The translations under genes and the position numbers were made by a program. Shown here piece after piece: positions 1 to 7,649 of a DNA stretch of 41,777 nucleotides. The notes below the pieces were generated by a model, which was not told the DNA's origin, did not search any database, and saw nothing but the letters and a program-made list of their open reading frames with translations. The DNA is taken from positions 1 to 41,777 of the forward strand of contig CAXTSL010000015.1 of assembly GCA_964246975.1 (NCBI GenBank), written 5' to 3'. The first letter of the stretch is position 1. Each line of letters opens with the position of its first letter. This stretch comes from Glacieibacterium sp964246975 (GTDB lineage: Bacteria > Pseudomonadota > Alphaproteobacteria > Sphingomonadales > Sphingomonadaceae).

Positions 1-142
1 CGCCGAAACGGACTTCGCCCGCCGCGACGATGCTGGTGCAAACCTGCGCGAGACCGACTTGCCTGATGCGCCGGTTGATCGGCCCGCGCGGATCGCGCGA
101 CAGATAGGATATGGTATTGGTATCCAACAGATAGCGCGTCAC
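1..142 (-). CDS. vapC: VapC-family PIN-domain toxin, N-terminal part (runs off window edge)
   Basis: This is the first 47 or so codons of a PIN-domain ribonuclease toxin. The reverse strand reads VTRYLLDTNTISYL and then a stretch ending AAGEVRFG at the window edge. The LLDTN motif near the N-terminus carries the first acidic metal-binding residue of the PIN fold, and the Glu in GEVRFG fits the second. The start is a GTG at 142-140 whose last bases form the TGA stop of the upstream antitoxin gene (GTGA overlap), so the pair should be translationally coupled. The C-terminal half with the remaining acidic residues lies outside the window, so catalytic completeness cannot be judged. Confidence 0.82.
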   Translation of the reverse strand, partial: MTRYLLDTNTISYLSRDPRGPINRRIRQVGLAQVCTSIVAAGEVRFG

Positions 143-378
143 AGTTCGATCTCGCGCGGCGGCAGGTCTTCGACCTCGGGCAGCCAGTCCTCGGGCCCGA
201 GCGGCTCCAGTTCGTCGAGCACATCGAGGAGCGTACGCTTCGGCTTGGTCTCGATGATCAGGCGCGTGCCTTCCTTGCGCATCGTGCCGCCGTCGCCTGG
301 CAACTCCCACTCGCGCGGGATGCGGACGGCTTGATTGCGACCGTTGCGGAAAAACTTGACCTGACGTTCGGCGTGCAT
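139..378 (-). CDS. vapB: VapB-family antitoxin (AbrB/SpoVT fold)
   Basis: Small antitoxin of about 79 residues. It would neutralise the PIN toxin encoded directly downstream and normally represses the shared promoter. The N-terminus (MHAERQVKFFRNGRNQAVRIP) has the basic swapped-hairpin AbrB pattern seen in VapB proteins: a KxFxNGxSQAVRIP-like DNA-binding segment, here with Arg-Asn in place of Arg-Ser. The C-terminal half is acidic (repeated Glu/Asp and Pro), as expected for the toxin-wrapping tail. I chose the ATG at 378 because GGAGA sits six bases upstream; an in-frame ATG at 408 has no such site. The stop overlaps the toxin's GTG start. Confidence 0.85.
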   Translation of the reverse strand: MHAERQVKFFRNGRNQAVRIPREWELPGDGGTMRKEGTRLIIETKPKRTLLDVLDELEPLGPEDWLPEVEDLPPREIEL

Positions 379-433
379 CGATGGTCTCCAGCATAGGCCA
401 AACTGCATAGGCCGAAATCGACCGCAGTGAAAC

Positions 434-1774
434 CTAGCGCATCAGCACCAGTTCCTCCGACATCGTCGGGTGCAACGCCACGGTGTCGTCGAACTGCGCC
501 TTGGTCAGTCCCGCCTTGATCGCGATGGCGACCGCCTGCAGCACCTCGGGCGCGTCGGGGCCGATCATGTGTGCGCCGACGACACGGTCCGACGCGCTGT
601 CGACGACCAGCTTGTACAGCGCGCGCTCGTTGCGCCCCGCCAAGACATTGCGCATCGGGCGGAAGTCGCTGGTATAGACCTTGACCGTGCCCAGCGTATT
701 GCGCGCCTGCGCCTCGGTCATGCCGACGCTACCCAGCGGCGGGTTGGCGAACACCGCGCTCGGCACGCAATTATAGTCGACCGTCCACGGCTTGCCGCCG
801 AACGCGCTGTCGGCAAAGGCATGCGCCTCACGGATCGCGATGGGGGTGAGCTGGATTCGGTCGGTGACGTCGCCCACCGCCCAGATATTCTCGACATTGG
901 TATGGCTGGCGTCGTCGACCTGAATGGCGTGCTTGTCGTTGACCGCGACGCCCGCCGCCTCGAGCCCCAGCCCCTCGATATTGGGCCGCCGCCCGACTGC
1001 CCAGAGCAGCATGTCGGAGTCGATCGGCTCGTCTCCCTTGAGGTGGATGCGGACGCAGCCGTTGTCGAGCTTCTCGATGCGTTCGAAGGCGCAGTTGAAG
1101 CGGAAGTTTATGCCCTTGGTCATGCTGATCGTCAGCAGGCGGTCGCGCAACGCCTGGTCCCAGCCGCGCAGGATCGTGTCGCCGCGATTCACCAAAGTCA
1201 CCTTGACCCCAAGCTCGTGGAAAATCCCCGCGAACTCGTTGGCGATATAGCCGCCGCCCGCGATCACCAGATGTTTGGGCAGGCCGTCGAGGTGAAACAC
1301 CTCGTTCGAGGTGATGCCGTGCTCGGCCCCGGGCAGGTCGGGAACCAGCGGTCGCGCGCCGGTGGCGATGAGCAGCTTGTCGAAGCTGATGCGCTGCCCG
1401 CCCACGTCGGCGGTGTGGGCGTCGAGCAGCACCGCGCGCCCGTGCAGCGTCGTCACCTTCTGCGCGTCGAGATTGGTTTGGTAGATGCCGTTCAACCGGT
1501 CGACCTCGGCCAACACGTTGTCGCGCAGCGTCGGCCAGTCGAAGCCCTTGTCGCCCAGCGTCCAGCCGAAGCGCCGCGCGTCGACCAAGTCCTCGGCGAA
1601 ATGCGCGCCATAGACGAGCAGCTTCTTGGGCACGCACCCCCGGATGACGCAGGTGCCCCCGACGCGATACTCCTCGGCGACCGCAACGCGCGCACCGTGC
1701 CCGCTCGCGATCCGCGCCCCGCGCACCCCGCCAGAGCCCGCGCCGATGACGAAGAGGTCGTAGTCGTAGGGCAT
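434..1774 (-). CDS. gor: Glutathione-disulfide reductase
   Basis: FAD- and NADPH-dependent cytosolic enzyme that reduces glutathione disulfide to glutathione. About 446 residues, the usual length. FAD-binding GAGSGG is at residues 11-16. The redox disulfide is GGTCVIRGCVPKKL with Cys42 and Cys47. The NADPH-binding motif GGGYIANEFAG is followed by VNRGD...LRGWD, whose arginines favour NADPH over NADH. The C-terminal HPTMSEE supplies the His-Glu pair (about His435/Glu440). These are glutathione reductase signatures rather than those of lipoamide dehydrogenase or mercuric reductase. The start at 1774 has AGGA six bases upstream; a longer frame to 1822 would add a low-complexity leader. It is transcribed away from the neighbouring regulator with about 85 bp between them. 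Confidence 0.95.
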   Translation of the reverse strand: MPYDYDLFVIGAGSGGVRGARIASGHGARVAVAEEYRVGGTCVIRGCVPKKLLVYGAHFAEDLVDARRFGWTLGDKGFDWPTLRDNVLAEVDRLNGIYQTNLDAQKVTTLHGRAVLLDAHTADVGGQRISFDKLLIATGARPLVPDLPGAEHGITSNEVFHLDGLPKHLVIAGGGYIANEFAGIFHELGVKVTLVNRGDTILRGWDQALRDRLLTISMTKGINFRFNCAFERIEKLDNGCVRIHLKGDEPIDSDMLLWAVGRRPNIEGLGLEAAGVAVNDKHAIQVDDASHTNVENIWAVGDVTDRIQLTPIAIREAHAFADSAFGGKPWTVDYNCVPSAVFANPPLGSVGMTEAQARNTLGTVKVYTSDFRPMRNVLAGRNERALYKLVVDSASDRVVGAHMIGPDAPEVLQAVAIAIKAGLTKAQFDDTVALHPTMSEELVLMR

Positions 1775-1859
1775 GCGGGGTCCTCGGGGGGCGGAGGGGA
1801 GCAGATAGGGGCTGCGCACCACCGCCGCAAACGCATTGTCGTCGCGGTGCGCGCGCCGC

Positions 1860-4043
1860 CTAGCGTCGGTCCGTCTTCACCAGGGTCACCAGGCCATATT
1901 CGGGGGCGTCGCGCGCGACCTTGACATAGACCGGACCGTGATCGTCGGCGGCCAGCCCGCTGCCCGCGCCTGCCAGCCCCGGTGCCGCGACGCTGCGCAC
2001 TATGCGACCCGTTTCGGCTTCGCGCAGGACGAGGCGCGGACGGTCGCGAACGCTGCGGTCGGGGAGCCAGATGCCGCCCGCGACCGCGCGCCAGTTGACG
2101 ATGTCGTACAGCGTCAGGTCGATCGGCAGGCGGCGTCGACGACCGTCGAGCCGCCACAGCTCGCGGATGCCCGTCGATTCGCCCGCGCGGACGGCGTACA
2201 GCGCCGAATGTTCGGAAATGACGACCGCGAAGCCGGGTATCTCGAGATCGCGCGGCGGCGTGCGCCCGAGCGGGTCGAGGGCGACAAGTCGCCAGCCCGA
2301 ACCGTCGAGAACGGGCACGATGAGCTGGCGACCGTCGCCGCTCCACGCGGCGGCATTCAGCGAGCGGGCATGCGGGTTCCAGCGGTAGAGCGGTTGTCCT
2401 TCGGCATCGAGTACGACGATCTCGCGCCCGGCGTTGCCGGTGACCAACGCCGCCGTCAGCCTGCCGTCGGGCGACAGCGCCAGCCCGGCGATTTTCGCGG
2501 CGACGAGCGTTCCCCAGGGTCGCGCCGCGCCAGCGGTATCGCGCTGCCAGATTCGCGCCACACCTGCCGCAGCGACCGGGAAGCGCAGGCGACCGTCGGG
2601 AAGCAGCACGGGCGCGAACATGCGACCGCGAACCGCGATCAGCGACGATTTTGACGCGCCGCCACCTTCGGCGCGCACCAGCTCGCTCTCGCTACGGTCG
2701 CTCTCGACGAGCAACCGGTCGCCCGCGCTCGACATTGCCGTGACCGGCCCCAGCGCGATCGGCTGGGCGCTGGCCCGTCCGCGCGCGTCAACGATGTCGA
2801 GGCCCGAGGCGCCCGCGCGCGTCCAGGCGACCGCCACGGCCCCATCGGGCAGCGGGGCCGCGACCGATCCGGCGACGCCGCTGCGACGCCACAGCAGGCG
2901 CTCGTTGCCGGTCGTCAGGTTGCGCGCGATCCACCCCTCGTCGGCCCAGCCGTATTGCCGTTGAAAGACGAGTTCGTTGCCGCGCGCGATCGGCAGCGCG
3001 TCGCCCATGCTGTCGCCTGGCGGATTGCTGAGGACGATGCGATGACCGTCGGCGAGTCGGCTCGCGCCGATGCGCTGGACGGCGTTCTCCCCCGACGCAT
3101 CGCCGAACAGGAGCGCGCGCCCATCGGCGCTCCACGCCAGTCGCGGGTCGCGCACCGTCTCGCAGCTGCCGACGAGGGCAGGTTGCGGCCGCGCCGGAGC
3201 GAGGACGTACAGGCCGCACGGTCGCCCGGCGTCGTAGGCGGCGAAGGCCAGGCTGGCACCGTCGGGACTCCACGCCGGGCGGCGCGCATCGATTGCCGCC
3301 GGACTGACCGCGACACCCGCGCCGCCGTCGCGGAAAGCCCGCACGAAGACGCGGTCGCGCCCGTTTGGGCCCTGCCCGCGATAGGCCAGGCGTATCCCGT
3401 CGGGCGAGATCGTCACGTCCTGCGCGCCGGGTGGCAGGTCGCCGAGCGCCACGGTGCCGGCGATCCGCCACGCGGCCGGTTCCGCCACGCGGGTGTCGGC
3501 CGCCTGCCATGCCGCGACCGCAACGACGATGCCGAGGGCCGCCGCTGCGCCGAGCGCGAGACCGATTGCGCGCCGGCGTGGGGAAGGGCGCGGCGGGGCG
3601 CTTGCGTCGCGGGCGACCGCTTCAGGCACGCGCGCGCCGGCACGTGGATCGGGTGCGGCGTCCGGGGTGTCGGCGCTCGTCGCGGTCAGGCGATAGCCGA
3701 CGCGGGGGACGGTCTCGATGCGGAAAGGCAACGGCGGCGGCGCTTCGGCAGCGATGCGTCGCAGCGTCTGGATGGCGCGGTTGATCGCGTCGTCGCCGAC
3801 GACGCGTCCGCCCCAGACTCGGGCATTGAGTTCGCCGCGCCCGACGACGACCGGCGCGGCGCGCGCCAGCACGACCAGAACCTGCATGACGCGCGGCTCG
3901 AGCCGCGTCGTCCAGCCGGCCGTTGCGAGGCTCAACGCCGACGGGGTGACGGTGACGTGGTTCAGGCCGAACGGCGCTTCGTGCGCGAGGTCGAACGACG
4001 GCGCGCCATCCGCACCCTGCCGGTCGGTCGAATCGCGATTCAT
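1860..4043 (-). CDS. Membrane-anchored winged-helix regulator with TolB/WD40-like periplasmic beta-propeller
   Basis: About 727 residues. Residues roughly 28-120 form an OmpR/CadC-type winged helix: LEPRVMQVLVVLARA..., a recognition-helix stretch DDAINRAIQTLRRI, and the closing PRVGYRLTA. A linker follows, then one membrane segment (AIGLALGAAAALGIVVAV) around 155-180. The rest, about 540 residues, holds repeated PD40/TolB-like blades (ISPDGIRLAYRG, WSPDGASLAFA, WSADGRALLFG, LSPDGRLTAAL, WSGDGRQLIVP). The family pattern is a one-component transmembrane regulator in which a periplasmic sensor acts on a cytoplasmic DNA-binding domain. The ligand is unknown. The gene diverges from the PEP-CTERM gene at 4207 and may control it (inference). 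In-frame ATGs lie at 4079, 4049 and 4043, none with a strong ribosome site; 4043 is a compromise. Confidence 0.85.
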   Translation of the reverse strand: MNRDSTDRQGADGAPSFDLAHEAPFGLNHVTVTPSALSLATAGWTTRLEPRVMQVLVVLARAAPVVVGRGELNARVWGGRVVGDDAINRAIQTLRRIAAEAPPPLPFRIETVPRVGYRLTATSADTPDAAPDPRAGARVPEAVARDASAPPRPSPRRRAIGLALGAAAALGIVVAVAAWQAADTRVAEPAAWRIAGTVALGDLPPGAQDVTISPDGIRLAYRGQGPNGRDRVFVRAFRDGGAGVAVSPAAIDARRPAWSPDGASLAFAAYDAGRPCGLYVLAPARPQPALVGSCETVRDPRLAWSADGRALLFGDASGENAVQRIGASRLADGHRIVLSNPPGDSMGDALPIARGNELVFQRQYGWADEGWIARNLTTGNERLLWRRSGVAGSVAAPLPDGAVAVAWTRAGASGLDIVDARGRASAQPIALGPVTAMSSAGDRLLVESDRSESELVRAEGGGASKSSLIAVRGRMFAPVLLPDGRLRFPVAAAGVARIWQRDTAGAARPWGTLVAAKIAGLALSPDGRLTAALVTGNAGREIVVLDAEGQPLYRWNPHARSLNAAAWSGDGRQLIVPVLDGSGWRLVALDPLGRTPPRDLEIPGFAVVISEHSALYAVRAGESTGIRELWRLDGRRRRLPIDLTLYDIVNWRAVAGGIWLPDRSVRDRPRLVLREAETGRIVRSVAAPGLAGAGSGLAADDHGPVYVKVARDAPEYGLVTLVKTDRR

Positions 4044-4107
4044 CGGCATGCGCCCATCAAAGCATCGGCTGCCCTCCATCGCAAACGATACGAGGCAAGG
4101 CGATACG

Positions 4108-4122
4108 GCTGCGGGTCGCAGC
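4108..4122. promoter_or_regulatory. Short perfect inverted repeat in divergent intergenic region
   Basis: GCTGCG-GGT-CGCAGC lies between the winged-helix regulator and the PEP-CTERM gene, about 65 bp upstream of the regulator's start. It could be an operator for the divergent pair. In a GC-rich genome a 6-bp arm can arise by chance, so confidence is low. Confidence 0.25.
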
Positions 4123-4129
4123 TGCCCAA

Positions 4130-4148
4130 CCGCCCGCGCACCGGGCGG
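4130..4148. repeat. Perfect 7-bp inverted repeat (hairpin) upstream of PEP-CTERM gene
   Basis: CCGCCCG-CGCAC-CGGGCGG lies eight bases beyond the preceding inverted repeat and about 60 bp before the PEP-CTERM start. It may be a second operator half or a leader-RNA hairpin; the sequence alone does not decide. Confidence 0.3.
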
Positions 4149-4206
4149 CGACAGGCGACCGCCTCGTCACGCCACACGCCTGCGACCTCTCAACGGGAGA
4201 CACCCA

Positions 4207-4752
4207 ATGAAACTCTTGACCTTCGCCCTGGCGGCCACGCTCGGTGCCGCGATGACCCCGGCCAATGCCGTGACCCTGCAATATACGCTGAGCGGCAACG
4301 ACCTCGACGGCACTGTCGAATATGCCTCGTTCCAAGTCGATTCCAACCCGGTGATCCTGCCCAATAATATCTCCGTCGGTAACGGCTTTCGGGTAAAATT
4401 CCTCTCTGGTATCTTCCAGTACGGCACGCAAATCACGACTGTGTCCGACATCCAGTTCTTCAACACCACCAATCTGGGCGGCTTCGCCAATGTCGATCCC
4501 GCCGATACCAACGGCACTTCGACGTTCCTGATCTTCGATGGTCCCCAGCTCTACTCGGGATCGGAGGCCAGCCCGACGCTGCTGACGGGGAGTTTCACGC
4601 TCCACGACTCGTATAGCGGTGCGCCGATCGCGCTGACCGTCGCAGCGGTGCCCGAACCGGCGGCGTGGACGCTGATGATCGCCGGGTTCGGTGCGGTCGG
4701 CGGTGCCATGCGGCGTCGGGCCCCGACGCGCGCGGTCGCGGTCCACGCGTGA
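4207..4752 (+). CDS. PEPxxWA-CTERM sorting-domain protein, exported
   Basis: 181 residues. The N-terminus MKLLTFALAATLGAAMTPANA is a signal peptide with an AxA cleavage site. The body is beta-rich, polar and has few charges. The C-terminus has PEPAAWTLMIAGFGAVGGAMRRR: the PEP-x-x-W motif, a short membrane helix and an arginine cluster. That tripartite tail is recognised by exosortase-type transpeptidases, which remove it at the inner membrane and route the protein to the envelope or matrix. The PEPxxWA variant is typical of sphingomonads. No exosortase gene is in the window. The ATG is preceded by GGGAGA at 4195-4200. The function of the mature domain is unknown. Confidence 0.88.
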   Translation: MKLLTFALAATLGAAMTPANAVTLQYTLSGNDLDGTVEYASFQVDSNPVILPNNISVGNGFRVKFLSGIFQYGTQITTVSDIQFFNTTNLGGFANVDPADTNGTSTFLIFDGPQLYSGSEASPTLLTGSFTLHDSYSGAPIALTVAAVPEPAAWTLMIAGFGAVGGAMRRRAPTRAVAVHA

Positions 4753-4816
4753 ACCGGAGGCCGAATTCGAGCGGGGCACCGACGGGTCGAACCGGCGGTG
4801 CCCCGACCGGCAGTCG

Positions 4817-5185
4817 CTAGCCAAGCGCCTCGCGCGCCGCTTCCCAATCCCGCCCGTCGAACGGCACGACCGTCGCGCTGACCCCGCGCGTGTCGTTCAG
4901 CGCCCGCCAATTGACGCTGAACCCGTCGGGGTGTGAGCGGGGGACGTAGAAGCTCTTGATGCCGCAGTGTTTGCAGAACAAGTGCCGCGCCGTGCCGGTG
5001 CCGAAGCGGTAGTCGGTGAGGGCGTCCGCGCCCTGCAGCAGCGTGAAGGCGTCGCGCCCGACGATCAGGTGGAGGAAGCCCGCCTTGGCGCAGATCGAGC
5101 AGTTGCAGTCGTCGATGCGCACCGCCTGCGGGACTTCGACCGCGAAGCGCACCGCGCCGCAGTGGCAGCCGCCTGCGAGCCTCAC
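4817..5185 (-). CDS. GFA family zinc protein (CENP-V/Gfa-like)
   Basis: About 122 residues with the full cysteine pattern of the glutathione-dependent formaldehyde-activating enzyme (Gfa) family. These are GGCHCGAVRF near the N-terminus, DCNCSICAKAGF in the middle and LFCKHCGIKSFY in the second half, which bind two zinc ions. Most members of this superfamily are not proven formaldehyde enzymes, so the substrate is left open. I place the start at GTG 5185-5183, whose last bases form the TGA stop of the upstream DUF3089 gene (GTGA); an in-frame GTG at 5200 would overlap that gene by 19 bases. The coupling suggests a two-gene operon. Confidence 0.88.
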   Translation of the reverse strand: MRLAGGCHCGAVRFAVEVPQAVRIDDCNCSICAKAGFLHLIVGRDAFTLLQGADALTDYRFGTGTARHLFCKHCGIKSFYVPRSHPDGFSVNWRALNDTRGVSATVVPFDGRDWEAAREALG

Positions 5186-6348
5186 TGCTTCGCCAGCCAC
5201 GCCGCCGATTGCGTCTTCGCCAGTGCGATCAGGTCGCCGAGGGTTTCGTTGACGTCGATCAGGTGCAGCCCCCAGTCGGCGCGGACCTTCCCCTCGTACA
5301 CCACATCACCTGCGATGCGGTCGGTGCGCGGGTCGGACGGGTCGGCGTCGGTGCGGACGCTGAGGAAGGTTGCGCCGTCGAGGCTGCGGCATTCGGCCGA
5401 CAACAGGCCGGGGACGGCGACGAAGCGGCTGTCGATCTTGGTGCCCGCCGCCCACGCCGGCTGTGCGCTGGCATTGTCGACGATCGCGCTGCTCGCAGGG
5501 AGCAGCGCCGACAGGCTGGCGCGGCCGCCGCCGAGCGCTGCCGGGTTGGTGCAGCCGACTGTCATGCCGGGCGTCGGCGTGCGTCCGAAGCGCGAATCGG
5601 GCGGCGGAATCTCGCCGTCGCGGAACGACACATACGCGACGACGCAGCCGGTTTGCGTTGCGGCGCGGCACAGGGGCATGACCTTGAGGTCGCCGCCCGC
5701 ATCCGCGCCTTCGGGGACGAGGACGTTGTTGCCGGGGATGTACGCGGCGATGACACGGGCGGCAACGGGCTTGCCCTCGATCTCGCGCGCCAGCAGCGCC
5801 TTGATGATCCCCGAGCCCTGGCTGTGGCCGATCAGAATGACGCCGCGCCCTTGGTTGTCGTGCGCGAGGTACGACGCCCACGCTGCCGCGACGTCGCTAT
5901 ACGCCATGATGCGGTCGGCGGTGGTCGGCGCGCCGGTCAGCACGGCGCGCAACGCGGCGAGCGTCACCTGACGGTACAGCGGCGCATAGGTCCGGCAGAC
6001 GCTGCGAAACGGCGCGAACTGGATCGTCGCGACGCCCTTCTCGGCGGCGTCGGCGGTCATGTCGCTGTTCCCGCCGGGGTCGGTCGAGACCGTCGGGTAG
6101 ACGTAGAAGCAGTCGATGGCTGCATCCTTCAGGCTGGCGATCAGGGACCTGGTCAGTGTTCCCGACGTAGCGACGCTGGTCACGTCGAGCGCGGCCGAGC
6201 AGACATCGGCGCGGCCCGGACGGCACAGCCAGGTTTTGGCGTCGGCATAGTCGGGGGCGGCGGCGGGCGCAGGCGCGACCGGGGTTGTCTGCGCCAGCGC
6301 GGGCGCGGCAAGCATCAGGCAGGCGGCAACGATCGGTCCGGATTTCAT
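5182..6348 (-). CDS. DUF3089 alpha/beta-hydrolase-like exported protein
   Basis: About 388 residues. The N-terminus MKSGPIVAACLMLAAPALAQ is a signal peptide ending in ALAQ. The family hallmarks are CFYVYPTVSTD near residue 85 and a nucleophile elbow GHSQGSGI about two fifths of the way in, as in secreted alpha/beta-hydrolases of the DUF3089 family. A conserved tail (GLHLIDVNETLGDLIAL) carries a plausible catalytic His. An esterase or lipase-like role in the periplasm is inferred from the fold only. The ATG at 6348 has GGGGAG six bases upstream; a longer frame to 6384 lacks this. The stop overlaps the start of the Gfa-like gene. Confidence 0.85.
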   Translation of the reverse strand: MKSGPIVAACLMLAAPALAQTTPVAPAPAAAPDYADAKTWLCRPGRADVCSAALDVTSVATSGTLTRSLIASLKDAAIDCFYVYPTVSTDPGGNSDMTADAAEKGVATIQFAPFRSVCRTYAPLYRQVTLAALRAVLTGAPTTADRIMAYSDVAAAWASYLAHDNQGRGVILIGHSQGSGIIKALLAREIEGKPVAARVIAAYIPGNNVLVPEGADAGGDLKVMPLCRAATQTGCVVAYVSFRDGEIPPPDSRFGRTPTPGMTVGCTNPAALGGGRASLSALLPASSAIVDNASAQPAWAAGTKIDSRFVAVPGLLSAECRSLDGATFLSVRTDADPSDPRTDRIAGDVVYEGKVRADWGLHLIDVNETLGDLIALAKTQSAAWLAKQ

Positions 6349-6421
6349 CTTGGGCTCCCCGCAGTTTTGCGCATCATGGCGCAAGCGGTTGCGGGCGCAA
6401 GAGCATGCCGCGCCTTGAAGC

Positions 6422-7243
6422 TCAGGCCGTTGCGCGCCGCCGTCGTGCGGTGGACCCCACCAGACCGAAGCCGCCGATCAGCAGCGCCCAGGTTGCCGGT
6501 TCGGGAACCGCGCCCTGCGTCGTCGGGGCGAGCGCCTTGACGAAGTGGAAGCCGCCGGGATGTTGGCCCTGCATGACGACCTCGTCGATCGAGGTCAGCG
6601 TCGGGACGTCGGTAAAGCCCGCATTCGCCATCGAATCGATGTCGAGCAGGACTTCCCAAGACCGGATGCGCGTCGTCGGCAGGGTCGTGTTGGCGAAGTT
6701 AATGTACGATCCCGCTTCCGTGACGGCGGCGAATTGCAGGAAGTCGCTCCAGACACCCGAGGCGATCGGCGTGAAGGCCGCGCCGTCCCAGCGGTTGACC
6801 GCGATGCTTGCACCGCTAAGCTGGATGCGGACGAGCAGATAGCCCGGACCGCCGTAGATGTCGGCGCCGTGGCCGTCCTCGGCGTCATAGGCGCTGGCGG
6901 CGGCGAAGCTCGCGGTCGGGCTGCCGAACTTGACCAGCGCGTTGATCGCGCAATTGTCGGCCGTCGTGCCCGCGATCGCCCCGTTGCAGACGCCGCCGAG
7001 GCCGACGAGACGTCCGCTCATCGGGCCGCCGCCGCCGATGACTACGGGTCGTTCGATGCGATACACGTCGAAATCGAAGTTGATCGGCGCTTCGTTATTG
7101 TCGCGGACATAGACGCCGCTCTGATGTGAATTGCCGCGATTGGTCCAACCGTCGGCGAGGGGATTGCCCGACAACGCGGCGGCAGCTCGCGAAGCAAACA
7201 CCGTCATTGCCAGCGCGGCGATGGCGAACGGACGATGAGACAT
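6422..7243 (-). CDS. PEPxxWA-CTERM sorting-domain protein, exported (second copy type)
   Basis: 273 residues. It has a signal peptide (MSHRPFAIAALAMTVFASRAAA), a beta-rich region with few charges, and the tail PEPATWALLIGGFGLVGSTARRRR, an almost ideal exosortase sorting signal. It is unrelated in its mature part to the PEP-CTERM protein at 4207. Upstream lies a recognisable promoter (TTGACA-N17-TAGGTT) with a 14-bp palindrome against its -35 side, so expression is probably controlled by a dedicated transcription factor. The ATG at 7243 has a loose GGGGG ribosome site. The cargo function is unknown. Confidence 0.86.
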   Translation of the reverse strand: MSHRPFAIAALAMTVFASRAAAALSGNPLADGWTNRGNSHQSGVYVRDNNEAPINFDFDVYRIERPVVIGGGGPMSGRLVGLGGVCNGAIAGTTADNCAINALVKFGSPTASFAAASAYDAEDGHGADIYGGPGYLLVRIQLSGASIAVNRWDGAAFTPIASGVWSDFLQFAAVTEAGSYINFANTTLPTTRIRSWEVLLDIDSMANAGFTDVPTLTSIDEVVMQGQHPGGFHFVKALAPTTQGAVPEPATWALLIGGFGLVGSTARRRRATA

Positions 7244-7268
7244 GAGTCGGCCCCCGATAAGATAGCCG

Positions 7269-7297
7269 AACCTAAGCCGAACGCATCAACTTGTCAA
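7269..7297 (-). promoter_or_regulatory. Promoter of the PEP-CTERM gene at 6422-7243
   Basis: On the minus strand, TTGACA (7297-7292) is followed by a 17-base spacer and TAGGTT (7274-7269). The -35 is a perfect match to the sigma-70 consensus and the spacing is ideal; the -10 matches at three positions. It lies about 25-55 bases before the ATG at 7243. Confidence 0.55.
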
Positions 7298-7299
7298 CC

Positions 7300-7313
7300 A
7301 TTAGTTAACTAAT
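7300..7313. promoter_or_regulatory. 14-bp perfect palindrome abutting the -35 box (candidate operator)
   Basis: ATTAGTTAACTAAT is a perfect palindrome that starts two bases upstream of the TTGACA -35 element. It is strikingly AT-rich for this genome. Its TTAG...CTAA ends resemble operators of MarR/SlyA-type regulators (the SlyA box is TTAGCAAGCTAA). No MarR-type gene is in the window. Its position upstream of -35 would suit an activator or a repressor that wraps the promoter. Confidence 0.5.
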
Positions 7314-7345
7314 CCGTCAGGTTGAAAATGAGCGCGTTTTGGAAC

Positions 7346-7582
7346 TCATCCCGGCGGCAGTTGCGTCAGCGAAGTATCGAGCGCTGTCTGCTCGCGGTCT
7401 TCAAGCTCCTTCTGGCCACCACCCGCCATGCCGCTTTCACTCGCGGGCCGAGAAGTGTCGCCGGTCTCAGGCTTGTCGAGCGGGTCGGTGGTCTGCGCCG
7501 ATGCGGCACGGTCGGCAGCAAGGTCTTCGCTGCTCAGCGGCGTCGCGGCGTTTTGAGTCAGGCTGGTCGGCGGGCTGGCCAT
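7346..7582 (-). CDS. Small acidic, probably disordered protein of unknown function
   Basis: 78 residues: MASPPTSLTQNAATPLSSED at the N-terminus, then a run rich in Ser, Thr, Pro, Asp and Glu, with GMAGGGQKELED near the C-terminus. There is no signal peptide, membrane helix or recognised domain. I take it as a real gene because GGAGA lies six bases before the ATG and the composition (few Arg and no frame-shadow bias) is unlike antisense translations of GC-rich genes. It is downstream of the S46 peptidase on the same strand with about 67 bp between. The function is not known to me. Confidence 0.6.
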   Translation of the reverse strand: MASPPTSLTQNAATPLSSEDLAADRAASAQTTDPLDKPETGDTSRPASESGMAGGGQKELEDREQTALDTSLTQLPPG

Positions 7583-7649
7583 CGTCGGTCTCCGGCAGGT
7601 GGATGCGGAACAAACGCGCTCGCGCTCATTCCGCTCCGGGCTTCGCCGC

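Noticed and set aside
4057..4824. Minus-strand frame across the PEP-CTERM gene
   Set aside because: It runs antisense to a gene with a signal peptide and complete sorting tail, and starts in the intergenic region without a ribosome site.
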